In this document: piece after piece, positions 52,600 to 60,770 of the stretch | Layout of the letters: each line of letters starts with the position of its first letter | Numbering within the stretch: the first letter of the stretch is position 1 | Source: Rikenellaceae bacterium | GTDB taxonomy: Bacteria > Bacteroidota > Bacteroidia > Bacteroidales > Rikenellaceae | Direction of reading: 5' to 3' | Length of the DNA: 64,000 nucleotides | NCBI GenBank assembly: GCA_015059685.1 | Contig: SUZW01000010.1 | Span: forward strand, 1-64,000 | Made by a program: the position numbers and the translations under genes | The notes under the pieces: model-generated | What the model was told of the DNA's origin: nothing | Database searches by the model: none | The model's input: only the letters and a program-made list of their open reading frames with translations

Positions 52600-53256
52600 T
52601 TAAAAGTTACTCAATAGTTCTACAATTTCGAGAGGTTTATCGACGATGTAGTCTGCACCTATCTCCTCCAACTCTGTTCGTGGGCGGAAGCCCCACGAGC
52701 AACCTATGGAGCGAACACCCGATGCTTGGGCGGTCTGAATATCGACTCCCGAATCGCCAATCATAAATGTTGTTTCGGGGGTAGCTCCACATTCGCTCAT
52801 AATCAGCTCGAGCAGTGCTGCATCGGGCTTCAGCGGGAACCCCTCACGATTGCCATAAATCGCCTTGAAGGTGACCTCGGGGAAGAAGCCTGCGATAAGT
52901 CGTTTGGTGCCTGCATCGAATTTGTTGGATGCCACGGCCAATGCCCAACCTTCATCTTGCAGCGTGTGTAAAACCTCTCGAATACCCTCGTAAGGGCGAG
53001 TGTGGATATCTATATGGTCGATGTAGTAGGCGACAAAGTCACGCCTTGCCTCCGCCACATACTCCGTGGTGCGCAGCTGCTCGGGCAGAGCACGCTCCAC
53101 AAGACGCATAATGCCGTTGCCGACCATTGTGCGATACTCATCGAGGGTGTGAGAGCCGAGCCCACGCAGAGCCAACATGTGGTTACATGCAACGGCAAGG
53201 TCGCCAATCGTGTCGAGCAGCGTACCGTCTAAATCAAAGACTGCTAACCTCTTCAT
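52600..53256 (-). CDS. HAD-family phosphatase (phosphoglycolate phosphatase-like)
   Basis: 218 residues from ATG 53256. FDLDGTLLDTIGDLA is motif I, VASNKFDAGTKRLI motif II/III, and MIGDSGVDIQTAQ motif IV. The cap is helical. It could hydrolyse phosphoglycolate or pyrophosphate-like substrates (PpaX-like). It starts 2 bases after the flavoprotein gene stops. Confidence 0.88.
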   Translation of the reverse strand: MKRLAVFDLDGTLLDTIGDLAVACNHMLALRGLGSHTLDEYRTMVGNGIMRLVERALPEQLRTTEYVAEARRDFVAYYIDHIDIHTRPYEGIREVLHTLQDEGWALAVASNKFDAGTKRLIAGFFPEVTFKAIYGNREGFPLKPDAALLELIMSECGATPETTFMIGDSGVDIQTAQASGVRSIGCSWGFRPRTELEEIGADYIVDKPLEIVELLSNF

Positions 53257-53258
53257 TG

Positions 53259-53864
53259 TTATTTTACTCTCTTTTTTCCACTCTTTAACTCCTTGCGCAA
53301 GGTCGAGCCCTTGACTGTCCAACCGAAGGTGCCAATCTGCTCTCCGATAGTGAAGTAGGCTCCGTGGGCGTAGGCGAGAAGATGCATCTTCTCGATGTCG
53401 AGTTTGCCTGTGTCGGCATCGAGATAGCTTTCATCCACCGCTACATTCACAACCTCACCGATAAACATATCGTGCGAGCCAAGAGGTATGATTTGCTTCA
53501 CTCGACACTCGATAGATATGGGTGACTCGGCAACCGAGGGTGCTGCCACAACGGCCGACTTCTCGGGTGTCAATCCGCACTCCTTGAACTTGTCGAAGTT
53601 GCGCCCCGAGCGCACACCACACCAGTCAGTGGCCTCGGCCAACGCCTCGGTCGTGAGGTTTATGACGAATTCGCCCGTGCGCTTGATAATCTCGTAGGAG
53701 TGTCGCTCGGGGCGTATCGAGGCGTATGCCATAGGTGGCTCGGAACATATTGTACCTGTCCAAGCAACGGTAAGAAGATTATAGTTTTCAGGGCTATCTC
53801 CACAACTAACCAACACCGCAGGTACGGGGTTGATTATTGCACAAGGTTTCCAATTTTGTTTCAT
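53259..53864 (-). CDS. Flavin reductase-like FMN-binding protein
   Basis: 201 residues. PVPAVLVSCGDSPENYNLLT and RPERHSYEIIKRTGEFVIN are the FMN-binding split-barrel signature, shared with flavoredoxin and flavin reductases. It may supply reduced flavin or be a redox protein. It is 12 bases after the upstream gene of the set. Confidence 0.88.
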   Translation of the reverse strand: MKQNWKPCAIINPVPAVLVSCGDSPENYNLLTVAWTGTICSEPPMAYASIRPERHSYEIIKRTGEFVINLTTEALAEATDWCGVRSGRNFDKFKECGLTPEKSAVVAAPSVAESPISIECRVKQIIPLGSHDMFIGEVVNVAVDESYLDADTGKLDIEKMHLLAYAHGAYFTIGEQIGTFGWTVKGSTLRKELKSGKKRVK

Positions 53865-53876
53865 ATCGTAAGTCGT

Positions 53877-54278
53877 TTATTGCTCTTTACCAATGTTGAG
53901 TAGGGATATATTCTCGCCCGCCCACTGATTTATCTCGCACTCTTTGCGCAGAATGATTTTGTTGTCTGATGCAACCTCTACCGTTACAGGAAAAGGTTGT
54001 GCCGTATCGAGAAATTCGGCACGAGGCGAGGTGTGCGGAATAACATAGATGAGCAGATTTACATAATCGGCCTCTTCGGTCGTAAAACGCAGTGTGCGGT
54101 CGTCGGGGTAGATGTCGGGCTGTTCGCTCAACTCGGCACCTATGTCGGCGATGATGCTCTCCTGCGATGCAAAGCTCACACGCTCTCCATCTTCACGACA
54201 CGCCTCGCATACGGCAATGATGTTGTAACGCCACCACTCTTTGAAGGCACAGTCGATAGTTATATTGAATATTGCCAT
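53877..54278 (-). CDS. Uncharacterised protein of 133 residues
   Basis: ATG at 54278 (MAIFNITIDCAFKEWWRYN) is preferred over longer starts. The protein is acidic and beta-rich, with the central stretch DDRTLRFTTEEADYVNL. No known motif. It heads a minus-strand set (unknown-flavoprotein-HAD-zinc ribbon) and shares a short divergent promoter region with the DUF177 gene. Confidence 0.6.
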   Translation of the reverse strand: MAIFNITIDCAFKEWWRYNIIAVCEACREDGERVSFASQESIIADIGAELSEQPDIYPDDRTLRFTTEEADYVNLLIYVIPHTSPRAEFLDTAQPFPVTVEVASDNKIILRKECEINQWAGENISLLNIGKEQ

Positions 54279-54320
54279 TTGTAAATGCTCGTTTTGGCTC
54301 GCTTTGCGAGATATTTTTTG

Positions 54321-54328
54321 CAAATATA
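54321..54328 (-). promoter_or_regulatory. -7 element of the minus-strand set
   Basis: TATATTTG on the minus strand, 42 bases before the ATG at 54278. Confidence 0.45.
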
Positions 54329-54347
54329 GCAACTTTCGTTAGAAAAC

Positions 54348-54379
54348 TTTGCAGAATTTGCAATTTTGTCGTACATTTG
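54348..54379 (+). promoter_or_regulatory. Bacteroidota promoter of DUF177-rpmF
   Basis: TTTG at 54348-54351, 20-base spacer, TACATTTG at 54372-54379. The predicted start near 54386 is only 2 bases before the first ATG (54388), and 11 before the second (54397). Confidence 0.8.
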
Positions 54380-54387
54380 CACCCTAA

Positions 54388-54873
54388 ATGCGCAGTATGC
54401 AGGCAAATAATAGATATTTGATTGACTATATGTCGCTTCCAAGCGGTTTGCACACCTTCGATTTCGAGGTCGATGGCTCGCTGTTTGCCGAGATGGAGTC
54501 AAACGATATCAAGGATGGCGACTGCAAGGTGCATATCTGCGTGAATGTATCGGAGGTGAAACTCGATGTCAATGTTATGATTTCGGGTGCGGTGGTTGTC
54601 GAGTGCGACAGGTGCTTGGAGGACTGCAAGATGCCGATAGACTTCTCGGGTCAGTTGTTAGTTCGTTTTTCGGACCTTCAGCACGACTACGATGGCGATA
54701 CGATGTGGATGGCTCGTGGCGACCAGCTTTCGCTCAAGCAGTATATCTACGAGAGCATCGTGATATCGTTGCCCTATCGTCGAGTACACGAGGAGGGCGG
54801 GTGTAACCCCGAGATGATGGCCCGCTTCGTGGCTGCCACGGATGAGGGAACAGAGGAGAATGCAGAAGATTAA
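54388..54873 (+). CDS. DUF177 (YceD-like) protein
   Basis: 161 residues from ATG 54388, or 158 from ATG 54397 if a leader is needed. HTFDFEVDGSLFAEM starts the domain, and VECDRCLEDCKMPIDF holds the conserved Cys pair. YceD-family genes are almost always next to rpmF, as here (43 bases), and are linked to 23S rRNA processing. The C-terminal acidic tail is typical. Confidence 0.85.
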   Translation: MRSMQANNRYLIDYMSLPSGLHTFDFEVDGSLFAEMESNDIKDGDCKVHICVNVSEVKLDVNVMISGAVVVECDRCLEDCKMPIDFSGQLLVRFSDLQHDYDGDTMWMARGDQLSLKQYIYESIVISLPYRRVHEEGGCNPEMMARFVAATDEGTEENAED

Positions 54874-54916
54874 AGATAATTAAATAATAGGTAAAACTTA
54901 AAAATAGAGTACAATT

Positions 54917-55102
54917 ATGGCACATCCAAAACACAAAGTCTCGTCAACTCGACGCGACAAGCGTAGAACTCACTACAAGGCTGTTGTTCCAACAGTAGTT
55001 ACTTGCTCGAACTGCGGTTCGGCTGTTCTTTACCACCGAGTATGCCCAGAGTGCGGTTTCTACCGTGGTAAGTTGGCTATCGAGAAGAAGGTCGAGGCTT
55101 AA
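54917..55102 (+). CDS. rpmF: Ribosomal protein L32
   Basis: 61 residues. AHPKHKVSSTRRDKRR is the L32 N-terminus. Four Cys (CSNCG and CPECG) form the zinc ribbon, so this is the zinc-binding C+ form. The order DUF177-rpmF-plsX is standard. Two long hairpins lie between it and plsX. Confidence 0.97.
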   Translation: MAHPKHKVSSTRRDKRRTHYKAVVPTVVTCSNCGSAVLYHRVCPECGFYRGKLAIEKKVEA

Positions 55103-55110
55103 ATAGAGCG

Positions 55111-55162
55111 TGTATAACAAGGCTTTGGGCTTCAAGGGCCTTACAATCCCTCCTGTTATACA
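55111..55162 (+). other. Outer hairpin after rpmF
   Basis: TGTATAACA (55111-55119) and TGTTATACA (55154-55162) enclose a GC-richer loop (GGGCTTCAAGGGCC). No T-run; it may protect the rpmF mRNA end or bind a ligand. Confidence 0.5.
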
Positions 55163-55183
55163 ATTTCTATAGAGAGCAATTTC

Positions 55184-55223
55184 AAAGAGGCTACTCAACA
55201 TTAAAGTTGACAAGCCTCTTTTT
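55184..55223 (+). terminator. Terminator or attenuator between rpmF and plsX
   Basis: AAAGAGGCT (55184-55192) pairs with AGCCTCTTT (55213-55221); an inner TCAAC/GTTGA stem continues it. T-run to 55223. plsX starts 16 bases later, so it may be controlled by readthrough. Confidence 0.75.
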
Positions 55224-55239
55224 GTAACTCCAAAGCAAT

Positions 55240-56190
55240 ATGAGATTAGGTTTAGATGCGATGGGCGGAGATTTCGCCCCCGAGGTTGCGGTCAAGGGCG
55301 CTATTATGGCGTTGGCGGAGCTCGATAAGGGTTGCCGCATAGTCCTCTATGGCGATGAGGCTCGTATTCGTGCCGTGTTGGAGGCGGAGCAGTGCAACTC
55401 GGAACAGATAGAGATTGTTGCCACAACGGAGGTTATCGAGATGTACGACCACCCCGTGAGGGCCTTTCAGCAGAAGAGCGACTCGAGCATCACGGTTGGC
55501 TTTCATCATCTTGCCGAAGGGTTGATAGATGGCTTTGCGAGTGCAGGCTCTACGGGTGCAATAATGGTCGGCTCGACGCAGGTTGTGCGTTCTATCGAGG
55601 GTATTATTCGACCTACGATAGCTACGGTGGTGCCGACGATTACGGGAGCACCGGTAGTGCTGCTTGATGTGGGGTTGAATGTCGATTGCAAACCCGATGT
55701 TTTGGAGCAGTACGCTCTGATAGGCTCCGTATTTGCGAAGTCGGTATTGGAGATTGAAAACCCTCGTGTAGCACTACTCAATATTGGCGAGGAGGCTACC
55801 AAGGGCGACCTGAACACAAGGGCAACCTACGAGCATTTGCAGGTTGGTGCCGAGACCGGGCGCTACAACTTTGTGGGTAATATCGAGGCTTCGCATATCT
55901 TCACCTCGAGGGTTGCAGATGTTGTGGTCTGCGATGGCTTCGTTGGCAATATAGTCTTGAAACTTGCCGAAGGGTTGTACGAAATCAACAAGTCTATGGG
56001 GGTAACGAATACCTTTTGGGAGGGTTTGAACTACGAGATGGCGGGCGGAATACCTGTGTTGGGCGTAAATGCTCCGGTAACAATAGGCCACGGCAAATCT
56101 ACACCTCTGGCAATAAAGAGTATGTTGCTTGCTACCGAGCATACTATTCGCCTTAAGCTGGTAGAGCGTTTGCGTGAGGCATTTCGATAG
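55240..56190 (+). CDS. plsX: Phosphate acyltransferase PlsX
   Basis: 316 residues. RLGLDAMGGDFAPEVAVKG is the family start, with later FASAGSTGAIMVGS and VCDGFVGNIVLKLAEG. It makes acyl-phosphate for phospholipid synthesis. The usual partner fabH is absent; a converging GH2 gene follows. Confidence 0.96.
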   Translation: MRLGLDAMGGDFAPEVAVKGAIMALAELDKGCRIVLYGDEARIRAVLEAEQCNSEQIEIVATTEVIEMYDHPVRAFQQKSDSSITVGFHHLAEGLIDGFASAGSTGAIMVGSTQVVRSIEGIIRPTIATVVPTITGAPVVLLDVGLNVDCKPDVLEQYALIGSVFAKSVLEIENPRVALLNIGEEATKGDLNTRATYEHLQVGAETGRYNFVGNIEASHIFTSRVADVVVCDGFVGNIVLKLAEGLYEINKSMGVTNTFWEGLNYEMAGGIPVLGVNAPVTIGHGKSTPLAIKSMLLATEHTIRLKLVERLREAFR

Positions 56191-56203
56191 AGAAACTTCT
56201 AAC

Positions 56204-56243
56204 AACAAGGGAGTGTCTAATAATTTTTAGACACTCCCTTGTT
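56204..56243. terminator. Bidirectional terminator between plsX and the GH2 gene
   Basis: AACAAGGGAGTGTCTAA (56204-56220) pairs with TTAGACACTCCCTTGTT (56227-56243), a perfect 17-bp stem. Confidence 0.88.
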
Positions 56244-56248
56244 GGATG

Positions 56249-58948
56249 TTATCGCTTCTCGCCAAACTCCGATTGTTGCTTCTCGACCTCACGGAGTCGC
56301 TTGGCGTTCTCTTCGCTCACTTGTCGCTCTCGCTCAATATCGGCAGCACTCTTTGCCGAAGTGACCGATAGCGAGGAGCCCAAAGTTGTCGGCAGAAGTG
56401 CTGCCTCACTCTCCTCGTAAATCAACCTCTGCGTTGCAGGTTTGCTCTCAAATTCGAGAACTCCACTCAACGGCATCTGCTCACCCTCGAAGAGTACCGA
56501 TGCCGTGATGCGTATCTTGCCCGCCTTCAGGGTCGATTGTACCACGATAGGTGCTGTTCCCCACTTTACGGGTGCAGGGTTTGCCAACTCGCCCGCACCA
56601 CCGAGTATGCGACCCTCGCCCTCGATATGGAACTTGATGTAGTAGTTGTTCAATCGCTTGATATTGCCCTCTCGGTCGGCAATGGCAGCCACTACGGTCG
56701 TGAAGTCCGAGCCATCGGCCTCGAGGTCGTTGCCCTCATTGTCGAGCCACAGCATAACCTTCGATGGGCGGCGTGCCGGGCAGACCTTGTGTGTCGCCAC
56801 AACCTCGCCATTCATCACTCCCTCGGCCAAGAGATAGACCTCGTGTTGCCTGTTTTTATCACTTAAGGCCCTATCATCCATAAAGTTATACACATCCTTG
56901 AAGATGATGACAGGCGATGGCATACCACCATCGTTCTTCGGTTTTTGGTAGCTCCAACTCTTGCCACCACCGAGATAGGTCAGGCGCACCTCGTCGCAGT
57001 TGGAATAGACAGTCACATCCTTTGGCGAGAATGGTGTCATCTCGTGGGCGATATAGACCATAGGTCCCGTTTCGTAGAGGCGATTATCCTGCTTGAGTGG
57101 CGGGCGTTGTGCCATAAACATATAGTAGGAGTACTTCGGCTGGCGGAAGATGTCGGCCACACCGCCATAGAATGGGTCGGGGTGGTAGCCACGCTGATGG
57201 TCAAACGAGTGCCACAAGCACCCTCCGATATGGTCGGGGAAGGCACGATACAACACATCGAGCGAGGTGTGCTGATATGGAGGGAGAGCATAGTGCTCGG
57301 CCTGCACCAACATAGGTACTTCGCCCCAGTTGCGAGCCACACGGCTTGGTGAGTTGTGGGAGTTCCAATCATCCACGCAGTCGCCAAACTCACGGGTGAA
57401 GTAGGTGACATCGCTGCGCAGGTCGGAAGCCTTGCCTGTAAGTGGACCACTATCGCCCGACTGCGGATGGGTAAACTGCACGGGGTAGATAATGTTCGAC
57501 TTGGTGCGGGCATTGACATCGTAAGAGGAGTATGCACCCTTGTACGGATACTCTTCGGCAACAAGGTGCAGGGCGTTGTCGGCAAACGATGCAGGGAAGC
57601 GTGTCTCGTTGAGTGTTGGCTCCCAAAACCATACGCAAGGGTGGTTGCGGTCACGGCGCACAAGGTTGCGGATATCGTCGTAGATGCGCTGCTCGAATTG
57701 AGGCTCACTCTTGTTCCAGAACTGCCAACCCGGGATGTTGTCGATAACGAAGAGTCCCAACTCGTCGCAAGCATCCATAAAGGCAGGGTCCTGCGGACAG
57801 TGGGCGTTGCGGATTACACGCATACCCGCATCACGCAACATCTTGGCATCACGCCAATGGGCCGAGTTTGCCACGGCATTGCCCACCACGGCAAAGTCCT
57901 GATGACGATTTGCGCCAATCAACGGCTCGTCGTAGTGCTTGCCATTGAGGAAGAAACCTTCTTTGCCTCGGAACTCTATCGAGCGAATACCAATGCGGCG
58001 GCGATATCCATCTACAATCTTACCCTTATGGTCGAGAACTCGCACATAGAGGTTGTAGAGAGTAGGGGAGTCGGGTGTCCAAAGTTCGGGCGAAGCGACG
58101 GTCAAGGTGCGTGTCAGAGCCATTGCCGAGTCGCTCTTGATGGCGATACGACTCTTTGTCGAGGCGACTACCTTACCTTCGTTGGTCTCTATTTCGTAGG
58201 CTATGGAGCCTTTGAATGGTTGCTTCTCGGAGTTGCGTATATGGGTTTTGAGAACGACATCTGCCGAGTGCTCGCTCACATTGTCAAAGGCGACAAATAG
58301 ACCTCCTCCCGCTGTTATACTCTCGTAGTTGGGGTCTGTGATGTGGACCTTGTTGTGTGCCACGAGCCAACAATCACGATAGATGCCGCCAAAATAGGTG
58401 TAGTCCAAAACTCGTTGAGCCTTGCCCGGAGGGTAGCTCCTATCGTCGCTGTTGTCCGACCATACGGCAACGATATTCTCGCCCGACCAATCGACCGCCT
58501 CGGTGATATCGACAACCACGGGCAGATAACCGCCAAAATGTTCGGTGAGCTGCTTGCCATTCACATAGATGCGGCTCTTGCCCATTATGGCCTCGAAGTG
58601 CAAGAATAGTTTTTTGCCTTTGAGGGCGTTGTCGAGCGAGAAGTGCTTGCGATACCACACCACGCCCTGATAGTTGATGCAGCCACTCGCCTCGGTCGGC
58701 AGGTACTCGATGCCGTGCGGAAGCGACACTACGCCCCACTTCGAGTCGTCGAATGTGGTTGTCTCGGCATCGGTTGCTTCACCCTTGTGAAAGCGCCATG
58801 CAGGGTTCATCGAAAAGACCTCGCGGGGGCTATCTTCGATGGCGTAGAAACCTGCGGTGGAGAATTTGGGCTGGTATTGCGCTACCGCCTCGGCAAGTGG
58901 AGCAAGGAGTGCAAAAATCAGAATGGTTGTAACACTTTTGATATTCAT
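56249..58948 (-). CDS. Secreted GH2 glycosidase (beta-galactosidase-like)
   Basis: 899 residues with a signal peptide (to about 23). The order is the GH2 sugar-binding domain (WGVVSLPHGIEYLP to YVNGKQLTEHFGGY), the immunoglobulin-like domain, then a TIM barrel. IGANRHQDFAVVGNAV and RNAHCPQDPAFMDACDELG lead to WEPTLNETRFP, whose Asn-Glu is the acid/base; YFTREFGDCVDDW holds the nucleophile Glu. A C-terminal beta region and a charged coiled tail (RERQVSEENAKRL) follow. No sus-type uptake genes are next to it. Confidence 0.9.
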   Translation of the reverse strand: MNIKSVTTILIFALLAPLAEAVAQYQPKFSTAGFYAIEDSPREVFSMNPAWRFHKGEATDAETTTFDDSKWGVVSLPHGIEYLPTEASGCINYQGVVWYRKHFSLDNALKGKKLFLHFEAIMGKSRIYVNGKQLTEHFGGYLPVVVDITEAVDWSGENIVAVWSDNSDDRSYPPGKAQRVLDYTYFGGIYRDCWLVAHNKVHITDPNYESITAGGGLFVAFDNVSEHSADVVLKTHIRNSEKQPFKGSIAYEIETNEGKVVASTKSRIAIKSDSAMALTRTLTVASPELWTPDSPTLYNLYVRVLDHKGKIVDGYRRRIGIRSIEFRGKEGFFLNGKHYDEPLIGANRHQDFAVVGNAVANSAHWRDAKMLRDAGMRVIRNAHCPQDPAFMDACDELGLFVIDNIPGWQFWNKSEPQFEQRIYDDIRNLVRRDRNHPCVWFWEPTLNETRFPASFADNALHLVAEEYPYKGAYSSYDVNARTKSNIIYPVQFTHPQSGDSGPLTGKASDLRSDVTYFTREFGDCVDDWNSHNSPSRVARNWGEVPMLVQAEHYALPPYQHTSLDVLYRAFPDHIGGCLWHSFDHQRGYHPDPFYGGVADIFRQPKYSYYMFMAQRPPLKQDNRLYETGPMVYIAHEMTPFSPKDVTVYSNCDEVRLTYLGGGKSWSYQKPKNDGGMPSPVIIFKDVYNFMDDRALSDKNRQHEVYLLAEGVMNGEVVATHKVCPARRPSKVMLWLDNEGNDLEADGSDFTTVVAAIADREGNIKRLNNYYIKFHIEGEGRILGGAGELANPAPVKWGTAPIVVQSTLKAGKIRITASVLFEGEQMPLSGVLEFESKPATQRLIYEESEAALLPTTLGSSLSVTSAKSAADIERERQVSEENAKRLREVEKQQSEFGEKR

Positions 58949-58984
58949 CTTGTTGGTTTGTTATTTTATTCTACCCCAAAGGTA

Positions 58985-59019
58985 CAAAAAAACGGGAAAC
59001 CTTCATAGCGTTTCCCGTT
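58985..59019 (-). terminator. Terminator of the TPR gene
   Basis: On the minus strand AACGGGAAAC, a 9-base loop, GTTTCCCGTT, then seven T. Confidence 0.85.
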
Positions 59020-59044
59020 ATATTGTTTGGTGTTTAACCCACTA

Positions 59045-60013
59045 TTACTTTGTGAGGTCGGCCAAAGCGGCCTTCGCAGCCTCGACATTTGCACCTGCGG
59101 TAACCTTCTTGAAGTACTCCACAGCCTTCTCCATCGAGACCTTGTCGGTGTTGTTGCTTGCGTTGTACTTGGCGTTGTAGGCGGCACCTACGATAAAGTA
59201 GATGGCGCACTTATCCTCGTCGTTAGCCTGTGCAGCTGCGGCAGCATCACCGAGGGCGATAACCTGTGCATACTCCTTCTTGCCGTTGTAGGCCTCGATG
59301 CGGATCTTCTCGGCCAAAGCAGGAGATGCAGCCTGCAACTTATCGGCCATTGCGATTACGCCATCGAAGTCACCTGCCTGCTGCAACGATGCAACCTTGT
59401 TGTTGGTGTAGAGGGTCTTGTTTGCCTGTGCCTTTGCGATAGCGTCAGCATACTTCTCGGCAGGCATCTTGCAAATCTTGTCGTAGATAGCCATACCCTC
59501 ATCGTACTTGCCCAACTCGCAGTAGCTTGTTGCGAGGTTCAAGGCCATATCGGTGTTACGAGGGTTTGCCTTGTAACCCTTCTCGAATACCGAAGCTGCG
59601 GTAGCGTAGTCCTTGGCGTTGAATGCCTCGCCACCCTGCACCTGATATACCTTTGCAAGGATCATGTTGGCCTTCTGCTTTGCGGTGGTGTTACCATACA
59701 ACTCGGCAGTGTCGGCAGCCTTCTGCAGATACTCGATAGCCTTCGGATAGTTCTTCTGCGATGCAGCCTGAAGACCTACACCCTGGTAGCATACAGGAAG
59801 ATACTTCTTTGCTGTAGCCACGCAGCTTGTGACCTTTGGGTCTTCCGAGTCCATACCCTTGTCGATAACGGTCTCGAAGTTGGTGATAGCTGTTGTGTAG
59901 TTCTTACTCTGGAGCGCAGTGGCACCTTCGTTAAACTTTACAATCACCTCGCTCTGTGCCGAAGCAGCGGCTACAGCGAGGAGCGCAAACATTGTTACAA
60001 ATAACTTCTTCAT
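59045..60013 (-). CDS. Secreted TPR protein
   Basis: 322 residues from ATG 60013, signal peptide ending AAASAQ. At least four TPR-like helical pairs are visible (FNEGATALQSKNYTTAITNF, QAASQKNYPKAIEYLQKAA, FNAKDYATAASVFEKGY, CELGKYDEGMAIYDKI). It is probably a periplasmic scaffold; common in Bacteroidales, no known partner. It lies between tadA and the GH2 gene, all on the minus strand. Confidence 0.85.
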   Translation of the reverse strand: MKKLFVTMFALLAVAAASAQSEVIVKFNEGATALQSKNYTTAITNFETVIDKGMDSEDPKVTSCVATAKKYLPVCYQGVGLQAASQKNYPKAIEYLQKAADTAELYGNTTAKQKANMILAKVYQVQGGEAFNAKDYATAASVFEKGYKANPRNTDMALNLATSYCELGKYDEGMAIYDKICKMPAEKYADAIAKAQANKTLYTNNKVASLQQAGDFDGVIAMADKLQAASPALAEKIRIEAYNGKKEYAQVIALGDAAAAAQANDEDKCAIYFIVGAAYNAKYNASNNTDKVSMEKAVEYFKKVTAGANVEAAKAALADLTK

Positions 60014-60076
60014 AATATCAGTCAGTTTTTTGATTATTTTGTTCTTATGTTCATTCAAACTGCAAAGGTAAGAAAC

Positions 60077-60523
60077 TTATCGCAGTTTTGCAAAAAAATT
60101 CTTCATAAGCGCCTCACACTCCGTGGCAAGAACTCCTGACGAGATAACGGTGCGGGGGTGGAGAATATTGCCCGAAATGGTCGAAAAGCCTCTTTTGGGG
60201 TCTGAAACACCATATACGATGCGCCCGATTTGACTCCACGCCAAGGCTCCGGCACACATCGGACACGGCTCGACCGTGACATAGAGCGTGCAGTCGTTGA
60301 GGTACTTTCCACCGATTGTCGAGGCGGCAGCGGTGATGGCCTGTATCTCGGCATGGGCGGTAACATCGGTCAAAGTCTCGACCATATTGTGGCCTCGACC
60401 AACGATGCGACCACCCGCCACGATGATGGCTCCGATGGGTACTTCGTCGGCTTCGAGTGCCAATTTAGCCTCTTCGAGGGCTAAACGCATATATTTTTCA
60501 TCTTTTTCGAGCGTAACTTCCAT
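60077..60523 (-). CDS. tadA: tRNA-specific adenosine deaminase
   Basis: 148 residues. The deaminase motifs are HAEIQAITAA (His-Ala-Glu) and VEPCPMCAGALAW (PCxxC), giving the zinc site and the proton shuttle Glu. EVPIGAIIV is also typical. It makes inosine at position 34 of tRNA-Arg(ACG). Confidence 0.96.
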   Translation of the reverse strand: MEVTLEKDEKYMRLALEEAKLALEADEVPIGAIIVAGGRIVGRGHNMVETLTDVTAHAEIQAITAAASTIGGKYLNDCTLYVTVEPCPMCAGALAWSQIGRIVYGVSDPKRGFSTISGNILHPRTVISSGVLATECEALMKNFFAKLR

Positions 60524-60770
60524 ATTTTTTCGTAACTTTGTGAGTTATTTTGCGACAAAGATATAAAAAAGACGAGAGACAAAAGACGAGAGACGAGAGA
60601 TTTTTGCAATAGTCGTAATTAGACGAGAGAAATGCAAAATGCAGAATTGCGCTGCAGGCCTGAATAATAAATACCTTTAATTGTCAATTGTCAATTCGTC
60701 AATTAAAAAAGCTAATGGCTAATGGCCAATGGCTAAAAGCAAGAGAAATTATTAAACACAATATAAAACT
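60524..60770. repeat. Intergenic repeat block with AATGGC copy 6
   Basis: No gene. Iterated GACGAGAGA units at about 60572-60633, TGTCAATTG and CGTCAATTA units at about 60681-60705, and AATGGC copy 6 (60709-60740). Three different short-repeat types follow one another. Confidence 0.7.

Noticed and set aside
57356..60004. Plus-strand frames opposite the GH2 and TPR genes
   Set aside because: Antisense shadows with repetitive composition; the minus-strand products have signal peptides and domains.
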